The position numbers and the translations under genes were made by a program. From positions 186,001-250,000 of the forward strand of contig NZ_JALPNU010000001.1 in NCBI RefSeq assembly GCF_030851345.1: DNA of 64,000 nt. Reading direction: 5' to 3'. The stretch is from Marinifilum sp. D714 (GTDB taxonomy: Bacteria > Bacteroidota > Bacteroidia > Bacteroidales > Marinifilaceae). Positions 45,752 to 54,848 of the stretch are shown one piece after another. The notes beneath the pieces are model-generated. The model searched no databases and was not told where the DNA came from. It saw nothing but the letters and a program-made list of their open reading frames with translations. The stretch's first letter is position 1; the number at the start of each line of letters is the position of its first letter.

Positions 45752-46164
45752 TTGAATATTTTTTTCCATTTTATAATGGAATTTTGAAATAAATGTCACT
45801 TTTTACACCTCCAAGGCTGTTGCTTTGGAGGTTTTTTTATAACTTTTAGTTAGAAATCTTCCTGCTTATCTATCTCTCAAACGCATTCCCTACTTGATCA
45901 TAATTTGTAATTATTTAGAACTATTCATTTTTACGCAAACGTTTGTATTTCAAAGAAAAGATGGAATTATTTTAAACAAAAAAAGAAGGGAAAATTGAAA
46001 AAAAGAAGCGTTTTCAACGTCCCTAGATCAATTTTCCCCACGGTAAAAGTAGTAAAACTTACTGAGAAATAATACATTAAAAATTACAAAAAAATATGTA
46101 CATAGTAGGATTTATGCATATATAGTCATACTTTTGAAGCTCCAAACCAAATATTAAATGTCAC
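45752..46164 (+). other. Intergenic region xerD-pckA
   Basis: The 413 AT-rich bases hold the xerD terminator (45807-45838), then no gene, then a -7-type TACTTTTG (46129-46136) before pckA. A TACATAGTAGG stretch at 46099-46109 resembles one arm of the glp operator, but the other arm does not fit well. Confidence 0.5.
45807..45838 (+). terminator. Terminator of xerD
   Basis: ACCTCCAAGGC (45807-45817), loop TGTT, GCTTTGGAGGT (45822-45832) with one G-T pair, then a T run. Confidence 0.87.
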
Positions 46165-47823
46165 ATGAACGCTATTGAAGTTAATATGATTGCAGAATTA
46201 CAAGAATCATTAAAAAAGCATTCTAACATTCAAGAGAATCTTTCAAGAGAATCTCTAATTACTCAAGCAGTAGAAAATAAAGAAGCTGTTTTAACAAATA
46301 ACGGCTCACTTGCAACATGGACACCTGCGCATTCTACAGGAAGAAGTCCTAAGGATACTTATATTGTAAGAAATCCTGAAAGTGAATTAAATATAGACTG
46401 GTCATCAGCCAATAATATTGCTATGGATCCGCAAACGTTTTCGATGGTTTTTGAAGACGCTTTAAAGATGATTGATGAGAAAGAAACAGTTTATACTACA
46501 GATAGAGTAATTGGTGCAGATTCAAAATATGCATTACCAGTAAAAACGATTACTGATAAGAGTTTAAGTCAAGTTTTTATTGACAACATGTTTAGACCAG
46601 TTCCTAATGATCTTGACAAATCGATTTTTGCAAATGATGAATTTCATTTGATCGCTTTACCAAACAACAAATTGAATAAAGATCGTTACAAAGGTCTGGT
46701 AAGAGAACTTCCTAATGGAGAAACTTCTGACATTTGTGTAGTTGTTGATTTCGATCAGAAAATTGGAATCGTAATTGGCTCTTCTTACATGGGTGCAATG
46801 AAAAAATTGATGTTCACAGTAATGAATTACTATTTGCCATTTAAAGGTGTACTTCCTTTGCACTGTTCGGCAAATGAAGGCAAAAATGGCGACTCTGCCC
46901 TTCTTTTAGGTCTTTCTGGAACTGGTAAAACCACCTTATCGGCTGATCCTAACAGAGCTCTTTTAGGAGATGATGAGCACGGATGGAGTAATGATGGTAT
47001 TTTCAATTTTGAAAATGGCTGTTACGCTAAAATGATTGACATCCAGCCTGAAAACGAGCCTGAAATTTATGATGCTGTTATGCATGAAGATGATTACACC
47101 AAGCATGGTGCAATTATTGAAAATGCAATGATTTATCCAAACGGAGAGTTAGATTTCTTTGATGATCGATTTACTCCAAACTCGAGAGCAAGTTATCCAC
47201 TTCGTTTCTTAAAAAACATTAAGGAAAGTTCAACTTCGGGGAATCCAAATACAATTTTATTCCTTACAGCTGATGCATACGGTGTATTGCCTCCAATCTC
47301 AAAACTGACTAAAGAGCAGGCTATGCTTTGGTTCCTTATGGGATATACATCGAAATTAGCTGGTACTGAAACCGGAGTAACTGAACCACAAGCAACTTTC
47401 TCACGTTTCTTTGGACAACCATTTATGCCTTGCAATCCAAATATCTATGCTGAGATGCTAGGTGAAAAAATGGAAAAACACAATACCAATGTTTTCTTAA
47501 TTAACACTGGCTGGAGCGGTGGTTCATACGGAACTGGTTCTCGCATCAAGTTAAAGTATACAAGAGCAATGGTAGATGCAGCTTTAAATGGAAAATTAAA
47601 TGATGTAGAATATACTGAAGACAAATTGTTCCATGTAAATATTCCTGCTGTTTGTGAAAATGTTCCAACTGAAATCTTAAATCCTATTAATACATGGGAA
47701 AACAAAGAAGATTACAAAAAAACAGCTGAAAAATTGGCTAAAAAATTCTCATGTGATTTCGATAAATCATATGGAAAACAAAATATTCCACAGGATATCG
47801 TTTCTCAATGTCCTGGAAAATAA
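46165..47823 (+). CDS. pckA: Phosphoenolpyruvate carboxykinase (ATP)
   Basis: Reversibly converts oxaloacetate and ATP to PEP, ADP and CO2. In anaerobic Bacteroidota it often runs in the CO2-fixing direction on the way to succinate. The 552-residue protein has the PEPCK-specific P-loop GLSGTGKTT (about 249-257), kinase-2 LLGDDEHGW, RASYPLRF, the Mn-binding region around FMGAMKKLMF... (SYMGAMKKLM), and TETGVTEPQATFSRFFGQPF. Length is normal for the ATP type. It lies between strong terminators, so it is a single-gene transcript. Confidence 0.96.
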   Translation: MNAIEVNMIAELQESLKKHSNIQENLSRESLITQAVENKEAVLTNNGSLATWTPAHSTGRSPKDTYIVRNPESELNIDWSSANNIAMDPQTFSMVFEDALKMIDEKETVYTTDRVIGADSKYALPVKTITDKSLSQVFIDNMFRPVPNDLDKSIFANDEFHLIALPNNKLNKDRYKGLVRELPNGETSDICVVVDFDQKIGIVIGSSYMGAMKKLMFTVMNYYLPFKGVLPLHCSANEGKNGDSALLLGLSGTGKTTLSADPNRALLGDDEHGWSNDGIFNFENGCYAKMIDIQPENEPEIYDAVMHEDDYTKHGAIIENAMIYPNGELDFFDDRFTPNSRASYPLRFLKNIKESSTSGNPNTILFLTADAYGVLPPISKLTKEQAMLWFLMGYTSKLAGTETGVTEPQATFSRFFGQPFMPCNPNIYAEMLGEKMEKHNTNVFLINTGWSGGSYGTGSRIKLKYTRAMVDAALNGKLNDVEYTEDKLFHVNIPAVCENVPTEILNPINTWENKEDYKKTAEKLAKKFSCDFDKSYGKQNIPQDIVSQCPGK

Positions 47824-47857
47824 TTAAATCTACTTGTTATTTTATTTCTAATTCAAA

Positions 47858-47883
47858 AAAAGAGTCTCAATCGAGACTCTTTT
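47858..47883. terminator. Bidirectional terminator pckA / NRDE gene
   Basis: AAAAGAGTCTC (47858-47868), loop AATC, GAGACTCTTTT (47873-47883). The minus-strand arm overlaps the last codons of the NRDE gene, which ends at 47867. Confidence 0.88.
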
Positions 47884-48592
47884 CTTTTGTCAGATATTTT
47901 TCTGTCACTTCTTCAGATCGAAGATCTTCATACCTCATCCTAACTCCAAATTTGTCATGTATTATCTGGGTAATGCTGGTGGTTTTAACTAGTTCTTTTC
48001 TATTCATGACCAACCCATTAAACAAATCGTCACAGCCAGCATTTTTATGAAAATCAAGTACTTTAGAGTACGATAAATCACCCATAACTTTCCAATCTGA
48101 AAACCAGGCTTTTCTCATTTTTTTTGCTGCTTCATCATACAAAGTTGAGGAGGACCAGATTTCAGCTCTTTCCGGATCAAGTTGTTTATAATGTACAGAG
48201 CTACCATCCCATCTAATTTCCTCTAATGAAACTTCGGCTTCATACCTTATAACAACCATTGTAAATGGTTCAATACCTATAAAATCAAAACTCAAGACAA
48301 AATCTATTGTGTTTAGAAATTTTTCATACTCCAGAACAACAAGCCCCCTACTCTTTTTGTAGGGAGGTTCATGTTTATGCTTTATAAAAGCACCATTTAA
48401 TAAACAAACACTGAAATAATTATTACACAACATCCAGGTTCCATTTCCCTCAGGATCTTTTGGATACAAGTTTTCAACATTATTATTTATAAACTTACTT
48501 GGCGGTAAGGCTATTCTATTAGGATCTTCATCTCTATTTGTGGTAAAAATGAAACTCTTATTATCTATTGGTATGTATGTTAATGTGCACAT
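47867..48592 (-). CDS. NRDE-family protein (TANGO2-like)
   Basis: The 241-residue protein begins MCTLTYIP, so Cys2 would be the N-terminal nucleophile of an Ntn-hydrolase fold. The family motif NRDE appears at about 19-22 (TTNRDEDPNR), followed by PKDPEGNGTWM and NGAFIKHKHEPPYKKSRG. Bacterial members have no established substrate; eukaryotic TANGO2 is tied to haem and lipid metabolism. It overlaps the upstream DinB-like gene by 13 bases, so the two are translationally coupled. Confidence 0.9.
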   Translation of the reverse strand: MCTLTYIPIDNKSFIFTTNRDEDPNRIALPPSKFINNNVENLYPKDPEGNGTWMLCNNYFSVCLLNGAFIKHKHEPPYKKSRGLVVLEYEKFLNTIDFVLSFDFIGIEPFTMVVIRYEAEVSLEEIRWDGSSVHYKQLDPERAEIWSSSTLYDEAAKKMRKAWFSDWKVMGDLSYSKVLDFHKNAGCDDLFNGLVMNRKELVKTTSITQIIHDKFGVRMRYEDLRSEEVTEKYLTKEKSLD

Positions 48593-49101
48593 AAATCGTC
48601 TCTATACCTGATTGTTGAGTATGCTATCCCAAAATTTTTATGCAATTTGATATCTGGATACTCTTTTTCAATCGCAATACGAATAATTGCCATATGATGA
48701 ATTGCATGTTCAATATTGTATACCAATTCTCGTTCTAAACTTGACGAAATTGAAATACTATTTTTTTCTCCACTATCGTAACTAACAACCAACATTAAAT
48801 CCTTTGTGGGTAATTCACTTTCCACCCAATTAAGAGCTTTTCTTAACCTTTGAGAAGCCATCTCTAAACTGGTTTCAGTTTTGGAGCAATGCACTCTATT
48901 GTCATAGCTTATTGGTTTATTCTTTTCATAAGCTTCAATTAAAATGTCATAAAATTCAATAATATGGCGCATATGCTTGCCTATCGTATTTTCAGACAAA
49001 AGGCTTAATTTCTCACAATATTGCAAAGGAGTTATATTCTCACACAAATGGATAAGTTGACTTAAAATTTCTCTATTAGCTATAAAAATATGATTCTGCA
49101 T
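48580..49101 (-). CDS. DinB-like domain protein
   Basis: The 173-residue protein reads as a DinB/YfiT four-helix bundle: HMRHIIEFYDILIEAY carries a first metal-site His, and ELVYNIEHAIHHMAIIRIAIE carries the two later His residues. Members bind a divalent metal and may act as thiol transferases. Specific function unknown. It overlaps the NRDE gene by 13 bases, and the pair recurs in Bacteroidota to my knowledge, which suggests a shared small-molecule role. Confidence 0.85.
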   Translation of the reverse strand: MQNHIFIANREILSQLIHLCENITPLQYCEKLSLLSENTIGKHMRHIIEFYDILIEAYEKNKPISYDNRVHCSKTETSLEMASQRLRKALNWVESELPTKDLMLVVSYDSGEKNSISISSSLERELVYNIEHAIHHMAIIRIAIEKEYPDIKLHKNFGIAYSTIRYRDDLCAH

Positions 49102-49266
49102 AGATATGGTACAAATGGTTATAAGTACAAGATATCAAATTGTCAATATATATCATAGCCTTCAGTAATTTTAACCAATACTTATATCATTTTATTCAAA
49201 TCAACTTTTATTAAAAACAGAAATTACTACCTTGAAACATGATTTTAATTTTTATTGAGAAAAACT

Positions 49267-50307
49267 ATGAGTAGAAAAATAAAAATCCCATTCATAATTT
49301 CTAAGTGGTTTCATTTCGAATTTTGGCCATTCTGGTTTTTCTATATCCCCATGTTTTTTTATGGGATTTACCTTGCTTTTAAAGCAAGAGCGTTCGCTTA
49401 TTTCACACCAGCCAACCCTGCAATGAAGTTTGGAGGAGCATTTGGCATGGATAAAATGAACATTCTAAGTAATATTGACAAACAATATATTCCAAAAGGG
49501 TTTGTAGCTCATTCTGACATTGAATTATCTAAAGTAAAACAACTCATGGTGAATCATGATATGGATTTTCCCATTGTTTGCAAACCGAATGTTGGAGAAA
49601 GAGGTGTTGGAGTTGAAAAAATAGATTCAGAATTTGACCTTCTTTCTTTTTTAAAAGACAAACATGAATACATTCTTTTTCAGGAATTTATTGATTTCCC
49701 TATTGAATTGGGCATATTCTATCATCGTTTTCCCATTTCCAAAAAAGATGGAATCACATCCATTGTAAGAAAAGAATTTCTAACGATCACAGGTAATGGA
49801 AAATTAAAATTTTCGGAATTGGTTAAGGCAAATATCAGGGCTTCGAGCAGAATATCCTACTTAAAAAATAAATACAACTCTAAATGGAATCAAATAATTC
49901 CCGCTGGCATTAGCTACAAACTCGAACCCATTGGAAATCACAACAGAGGAACTAAATTTTTAGATGGAAATAATCTAATAAATGAAAAATTGGTATCCGT
50001 TTTCCGAGAAATATCACAACCTTTAAATGGATATTATTACGGACGTTTTGATATGAAAGTAAATAGCCTGGAAGATTTATACGAAGGAAAAAATATCAAA
50101 ATCATTGAATTAAATGGTACCAATTCAGAACCAGCACATATCTATGATCCTGATTTTCCTTTATTAAAAGCATATAAAGTGATAATACAACATATGAAAT
50201 TGGTATATGAAATCAGCATGGAAAACAGGAAACTTGGTTTCGAACCTGATTCTTTTAAAGAAATTATGAGTGCTTTATACAAGCGAACTTTTACCAAGAA
50301 AGCATAA
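49267..50307 (+). CDS. ATP-grasp enzyme, D-Ala-D-Ala-ligase-like
   Basis: The protein (346 residues from the ATG at 49267; an in-frame TTG lies at 49255) starts with an aromatic, possibly membrane-touching region (FEFWPFWFFYIPMFFYGIYLAFKARAF). An ATP-grasp fold follows: DFPIVCKPNVGERGVGVEKI, EYILFQEFIDFPIELGIFYHRFP, FDMKV and the metal ligands in IKIIELNGTNSE. ATP-grasp enzymes join a carboxylate to an amine or similar group; substrate is unknown. It is not a classical Ddl because the N-terminal domain differs. Single gene with its own terminator. Confidence 0.85.
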   Translation: MSRKIKIPFIISKWFHFEFWPFWFFYIPMFFYGIYLAFKARAFAYFTPANPAMKFGGAFGMDKMNILSNIDKQYIPKGFVAHSDIELSKVKQLMVNHDMDFPIVCKPNVGERGVGVEKIDSEFDLLSFLKDKHEYILFQEFIDFPIELGIFYHRFPISKKDGITSIVRKEFLTITGNGKLKFSELVKANIRASSRISYLKNKYNSKWNQIIPAGISYKLEPIGNHNRGTKFLDGNNLINEKLVSVFREISQPLNGYYYGRFDMKVNSLEDLYEGKNIKIIELNGTNSEPAHIYDPDFPLLKAYKVIIQHMKLVYEISMENRKLGFEPDSFKEIMSALYKRTFTKKA

Positions 50308-50309
50308 AA

Positions 50310-50342
50310 AAAGGGAGGATTTCAAAAATGAATCCTCCCTTT
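50310..50342. terminator. Bidirectional terminator
   Basis: AAAGGGAGGATT (50310-50321), 9-base loop, AATCCTCCCTTT (50331-50342), perfect 12-base arms between convergent genes. Confidence 0.9.
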
Positions 50343-50360
50343 ATAAGTTTTGTTATTTTA

Positions 50361-51746
50361 TTAGAATGTAAATGCGATATCGATCTCCAACTGATTCATA
50401 TCTAACTCGATGATTTGATTATGACCGATTGGCATCCCTGTATTAGTATCAAACTCATAATCCATTGGATTATATCCTTTAACTGATGCTGGTAATGCAT
50501 AACAGAATGCTACATGTACTGCTTTTCCAGAGTCTCCAATATTCTTACTAAATCCAAACGAAACATGATCTTCAATCACACCAGGGGCAAGAATATTAAA
50601 CAATACTTCTGAGCTTTGAATTGGTTGTTCGGTATGAGAATATCCTGCGCGTAATGTCCAGTCTTTAATACCCGAATATTCCATACCAAATTTCAATATG
50701 TTGATATCTTCCCAACCAAAACCAGCTCCATTATCCGCTCCAAGTGGTACATGATTTGGATTTGGAGTATAATCTGCTGGATTATTAGGATTTCCACCTG
50801 GGTTCAAAAATGCAGGAGGCAATGCCATTGGATCCATACGATTTGAAACAGAAGCAACGTCAGTATAATTAATTCTCTTGAAATCTGCCATTACAGCCCA
50901 GTCTTCATTAATTTCATAAGCCAAACCAACCGTCCAAGTTGAAGGAATATTGAAGTCACCTTGCTCAGCAAACAATCCTGCATAATCATCAAATTCGCTC
51001 ATATATAACATGGTCTGATAACTAGCTCCAAGAGTTAGACCTTTGGCCAATTTACCCATATAACCAAGTTTGAATCCAAAACCAGTTGCTTTATCCATAC
51101 CATTATCAGTTAACTTATCAGGAGCACTTGAAAATGGTGCAAAAGCTCCCAAACCTTTAGCTTCAAACATTTGGTATGCAATTAAACCTGTTATACCAAA
51201 ACTATGGTTTTTAGCAATATTTCTTGAATAAGATACTCCAAGAAACATCTGCATTAGATTCACTCCAGTATCCCCATTACTACCAAAAGTTCCCATCTTA
51301 CTTCCATCTGGGAAAGTTGTAGGTGGATAATCCGTGTTCATTCCACCATTTCCAAATAAAGCGATAGAGAAACTACTTCTATCATTTAACATCCAGTTTG
51401 CTCCTATTGAAGGAATAACAAACATCTTGCTATCACTTTTAACAGTTCCTGGAAGCAAACCAAAAGTACCAGGCATCATAGAAGGATTACCTGTAACAGT
51501 ATATTCTCTATTCGGATTAAACAATCCAACACTAATAGAGTATTGCTTTCCTAAAGAAACCAAACCTGCTGGGTTTCCATTGATTAAAGAGTTTTTATAC
51601 CATGCGATACCAACACCACCCATACCTTTACTTTGAGTACCGTACCCACAACTAAAATAACCGTCGGTTGCCATCACCTGGTTAGATGCCAACATTCCTG
51701 CAAATACGATGAATGCCGCAAAAATAATTTTTAAAGTTTTTTTCAT
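50361..51746 (-). CDS. OmpP1/FadL-type outer-membrane transporter
   Basis: Takes hydrophobic compounds, typically long-chain fatty acids, across the outer membrane. The protein has a signal peptide (MKKTLKIIFAAF, cleavage near QVMATDG), the FadL plug region with GYGTQSKGMGGVGIAWYKNSLI and the NPAGL motif, long strands, and the terminal residues EIDIAFTF. I chose the ATG at 51746; the longer frame (to 51806) adds 20 residues ahead of the signal peptide. A minus-strand TAGGTTTG (51841-51848) is a good -7 box. It lies downstream of the psr operon but has its own control region. Confidence 0.92.
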   Translation of the reverse strand: MKKTLKIIFAAFIVFAGMLASNQVMATDGYFSCGYGTQSKGMGGVGIAWYKNSLINGNPAGLVSLGKQYSISVGLFNPNREYTVTGNPSMMPGTFGLLPGTVKSDSKMFVIPSIGANWMLNDRSSFSIALFGNGGMNTDYPPTTFPDGSKMGTFGSNGDTGVNLMQMFLGVSYSRNIAKNHSFGITGLIAYQMFEAKGLGAFAPFSSAPDKLTDNGMDKATGFGFKLGYMGKLAKGLTLGASYQTMLYMSEFDDYAGLFAEQGDFNIPSTWTVGLAYEINEDWAVMADFKRINYTDVASVSNRMDPMALPPAFLNPGGNPNNPADYTPNPNHVPLGADNGAGFGWEDINILKFGMEYSGIKDWTLRAGYSHTEQPIQSSEVLFNILAPGVIEDHVSFGFSKNIGDSGKAVHVAFCYALPASVKGYNPMDYEFDTNTGMPIGHNQIIELDMNQLEIDIAFTF

Positions 51747-52030
51747 CTTCTGTAATGAATTAGTTTGATAATTAGGATTTGAAAACAAAATACCAACTCT
51801 TTCCACATCTATATATGTTGTATATCATATATCTACATATCAAACCTACCATATTTTTAACTATCTAGATTTCAATAGTTTAATTTCAATAATTTTTAAA
51901 GATTTCCTTAATTTTTATTCAATGTAAATAAGCAGATTATCAATCACTTACATAATTACTAAATCAGATAGAGATTTATCATCGATACATCCGATTTTTA
52001 TCTATTCATTTCACAACGGTCATAAAAAAA

Positions 52031-52054
52031 CCTTTTCGAAATTCATCGAAAAGG
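52031..52054 (-). terminator. Terminator of the psr operon
   Basis: CCTTTTCGA (52031-52039), loop AATTCA, TCGAAAAGG (52046-52054), then a T run on the minus strand; it lies just after the rhodanese-like gene. Confidence 0.85.
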
Positions 52055-52078
52055 CTTCTTTTTATATTAATTGTTACT

Positions 52079-52699
52079 CTAACAACCTCCTGCAGCACGC
52101 TTTTTCTTTTTGCGCTTTTTAATAGTAGGCTTTGGTTTTTTCACGGTATTGGTATTCGTTATCAAAGCATTACCACCACCCAAGGCAGCACTTGCTCCTT
52201 TTCTAAAGTCATATTTTGCAATTTCATCATCCGCCATAACAGATTTTGGTGCCTGGGGATTTAAAATGGTTTCTGCCCAATAGTTTAATCCTCCTTGCAT
52301 TACAAAATTATTTTCGTACCCCAGTTGTCTTGCCAACATCCAAGCTTCATTTGCCTTTAGATTTCCATTAGAATAAAAAACATTCATCTTCACTCCCTGA
52401 TCGATATACTCTTCATATTCATCAGAAAGAATCTGGGTTAAAGGAATATTAATTGCTCCTGGCAAGCTGTATTTTTCAAACTCTGCCTGGCTACGAACGT
52501 CGATAAGCTGAAGACTCGGGTCTTTTAGAACCAACATATCCGCTATCTCATCAGTACTAACGAATTGTGTTCCATCCTTCACTTCATCAAGTAATTCTTC
52601 TGCCGTTAATTTAAAAGGCTTTGTTGTGTTTTCGGGTATCGCTGCAATAATTATCCCTAAAGGAATAAATATAGAAGCTAATATTAATCTCATTTTCAT
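52079..52699 (-). CDS. Exported rhodanese-like protein with Ser at the active site and a C-terminal GGC tail
   Basis: The 206-residue protein has a signal peptide or anchor (about 4-21) and one rhodanese domain (about 45-145), with LIDVRSQAEFEKYSLPGAINIP and ARQLGYENNFVMQGGLNYW. The loop that should carry the catalytic Cys reads VFYSNGN, with Ser110 in its place. The only Cys of the whole protein is the last residue, at the end of a lysine-rich tail (KKRKKKKRAAGGC). It is the last gene of the psr/YeeE operon, so a role in periplasmic sulfane-sulfur handling is likely. Whether the tail Cys carries sulfur is inference. Confidence 0.88.
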   Translation of the reverse strand: MKMRLILASIFIPLGIIIAAIPENTTKPFKLTAEELLDEVKDGTQFVSTDEIADMLVLKDPSLQLIDVRSQAEFEKYSLPGAINIPLTQILSDEYEEYIDQGVKMNVFYSNGNLKANEAWMLARQLGYENNFVMQGGLNYWAETILNPQAPKSVMADDEIAKYDFRKGASAALGGGNALITNTNTVKKPKPTIKKRKKKKRAAGGC

Positions 52700-52724
52700 T
52701 TCAGTGATATTTTTTTGTTAACAT

Positions 52725-53315
52725 CTAGTACTCTTCACGTGGGAATTTCTTTTCTGCCCATTCTCCAACCCAAAACATGGCAAATGCCATCAGAATAAGC
52801 CCAAGAGCAAATACACCTCGTGGAATATCAAGCAATTCATTCATTGTTGGAGTACCAAGATAATTGGCTTTGTACATCTCTTCAAATAATGGATATCCTT
52901 CAGTAAAGAAAACAATACCCAAAGTTAATCCTCCAATAAATGCCAAAGCATCCAATTTGCCAATTGAGATTGCACAAAAAGCTGTTCCCGGGCAAAATCC
53001 ACCCATAATGAAACCAATTCCCATTACAACTCCACCAACAATTGCCGATGTTATATATGTTGGATTGATATATACAAAATCCAAATCCATCCAACCAAAA
53101 AGACTAAAAAATAACATTCCTACCATTGCTGTAATTGCAGCAGTAAAGAATACTTTTAAAACTGTTGTGTCGTAACCATAGAACATTCCTGCCAATTTAC
53201 GACTTGAAGAAAAACCACTTCCTTCCAACACAAATCCAAATCCGATTCCAATTAAAAACGCAATGAACAAATTGGTATCCGGAGAAATTATTTCATTAAC
53301 AATTAAAGGTGCCAT
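52725..53315 (-). CDS. YeeE/YedE-family sulfur transporter, second half
   Basis: The protein is a half-size YeeE/YedE (DUF395) membrane protein with about five helices. It carries the family Cys in GFCPGTAFCAISIGK and the paired motif GFGFVLEGSGFSSSRKLAG. YeeE/TsuA moves thiosulfate; half-size proteins work as pairs. It starts close behind its partner (53340-53861). I chose the ATG at 53315 (MAPLIVNEI); an in-frame ATG at 53333 would add six residues. Position in the psr operon supports a role in moving sulfur compounds. Confidence 0.9.
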   Translation of the reverse strand: MAPLIVNEIISPDTNLFIAFLIGIGFGFVLEGSGFSSSRKLAGMFYGYDTTVLKVFFTAAITAMVGMLFFSLFGWMDLDFVYINPTYITSAIVGGVVMGIGFIMGGFCPGTAFCAISIGKLDALAFIGGLTLGIVFFTEGYPLFEEMYKANYLGTPTMNELLDIPRGVFALGLILMAFAMFWVGEWAEKKFPREEY

Positions 53316-53339
53316 ATCTATTTGTTTATACATTTAAAA

Positions 53340-53861
53340 TTAAATCCAATTCTTTCTAAAAAAGTAAGCCAACGCAAAAGCAGTTCCGAATATACAAGCC
53401 ATGGTTAAAAAACCTCCAACCGATAAAACTGCCATTCCGCTCAGTGCAGAACCACTGGTACATCCACGCCCCAACTGTGAGCCAAATCCGAAAAACATCC
53501 CACCAAGAATGGCAAAAATAATTCTTCTTTTAGATGTAATTTTTGGTGAACGCTCAACCTTAAATTTTAAACGTTTTGCAAAAGCTCCCGATAAAAATCC
53601 ACCTACTAAAACTCCCATCATTTGGAATACCAACCACGATTTCATTGGGTTTTCGTGAGTTTCATTATAGTTTTTATAGAATGCTGAATTTTCAGCATGG
53701 CTAGGAGCAACAGTATTTACTGTAGATACCACTGCACTTTTAATTGCACCACTTGCTCCCAATCCACGACCAGAAACAAAATTTGCCGCCAAAAGCACAA
53801 GTCCTAACAATACTCCTCCGATATACGGGTTAAAGTATTTTGTTTTTTTCACTTCGCTCAT
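53340..53861 (-). CDS. YeeE/YedE-family sulfur transporter, first half
   Basis: The 173-residue partner of the next gene has about four helices. It carries the conserved GGMFFGFGSQLGRGCTSGSALSGMAVLSVGG, where the Cys is the sulfur-relay position of YeeE-type channels. Full-length YeeE would be about the sum of the two products, so this is a naturally split transporter. It follows the NrfD-type subunit by about 33 bases in the same operon. Confidence 0.9.
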   Translation of the reverse strand: MSEVKKTKYFNPYIGGVLLGLVLLAANFVSGRGLGASGAIKSAVVSTVNTVAPSHAENSAFYKNYNETHENPMKSWLVFQMMGVLVGGFLSGAFAKRLKFKVERSPKITSKRRIIFAILGGMFFGFGSQLGRGCTSGSALSGMAVLSVGGFLTMACIFGTAFALAYFFRKNWI

Positions 53862-53894
53862 TTTATAGTGTTTTTAAGTTTTTCAATAATTAGA

Positions 53895-54836
53895 TTAGTA
53901 AAGCCATCTGCTAGCCTGTCCTGCATAAGCTATAATAAATCGAAGCATAACACTTCCGAAAAGTACTAGAACAACTGGTATTGCAACCGGAATTTTAAAT
54001 CCTTTCAACTCCATTCCTTCAAGAATTGCAGGAACAATCATTCCCAGGAATACAACGAAAATCCAGAATGGTGCAGTATATTCTCCACCTAAAAATAAAT
54101 TGGCAGCATCAATCTGCACCTGAGTACTTGCCAGGAATCCCATAAACATATGGATAATCAAGAACAATTCAATTCCAATAATCATTAGATCCAATTGTGC
54201 AAATCTCTTACGTTCTGAATGGTTTTTCGACATCCAAATTACAAGCGCTGCTCCTGCAGATAATCCCGAAGCAAGGAACAAAGGTCCAAGTATTGAAGTA
54301 TTCCAAAGAGGACGAGCATTAAATGCAGAAAATAATATTCCTGTATAAATTCCCAAAATCGCCGAAGAAATCAGCATGATCCACGCAAGTGTTTTTTTAT
54401 GCTTCTTGAAAAATTCAATCAATTCTTCGATTACTTCAAATTTCCAATTCCATTTTGGAAATATGTCCTTCATGTGTATTGCCGTCCAAATCATTGACAA
54501 TGGTGTTACTACCATTAAAGTCCATGCTCCCCAAGACATTGGTGATTCCAAACGAATGGTGGTATACAATCTCCAGAAATACAATTTGTGATGCAAATCT
54601 AAAAACAAAGCAATAAGGCCAAAAACCAAAGCAATTGGTGCAATAATAGGAGCAATTTTAACAGCGGTTTTGTATTCGTTCTCTTTGTTGCGAATGGTAT
54701 AAAGGGCTGCAAAAAACATTAAACCAGCAGCCAAACCTCCCAAAAACAAGTAAGTTGGTATTTCCCAATGCCAAACATGTAATTGAGGGTCGATTAAAGG
54801 GTTGTTCCTCCCACTTACAATAATTTCTTCTCTCAT
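53895..54836 (-). CDS. psrC: PsrC/NrfD-type membrane quinol-binding subunit
   Basis: The 313-residue protein has about eight to nine membrane helices with the NrfD pattern: WHWEIPTYLFLGGLAAGLMFFAALY at the start and SPMSWGAWTLMV in the middle. It takes electrons from menaquinol and passes them to the Fe-S subunit. It follows psrB by 12 bases. In the same operon as a molybdopterin catalytic subunit, it completes a complex iron-sulfur molybdoenzyme. Confidence 0.92.
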   Translation of the reverse strand: MREEIIVSGRNNPLIDPQLHVWHWEIPTYLFLGGLAAGLMFFAALYTIRNKENEYKTAVKIAPIIAPIALVFGLIALFLDLHHKLYFWRLYTTIRLESPMSWGAWTLMVVTPLSMIWTAIHMKDIFPKWNWKFEVIEELIEFFKKHKKTLAWIMLISSAILGIYTGILFSAFNARPLWNTSILGPLFLASGLSAGAALVIWMSKNHSERKRFAQLDLMIIGIELFLIIHMFMGFLASTQVQIDAANLFLGGEYTAPFWIFVVFLGMIVPAILEGMELKGFKIPVAIPVVLVLFGSVMLRFIIAYAGQASRWLY

Positions 54837-54848
54837 TTTTTAACGGTT

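Noticed and set aside
46099-46124. Possible sixth PadR operator upstream of pckA (TACATAGTAGG...)
   Set aside because: Only the left eight bases fit; the right arm matches only after shifting a base, and no -33 box lies in the usual relation.
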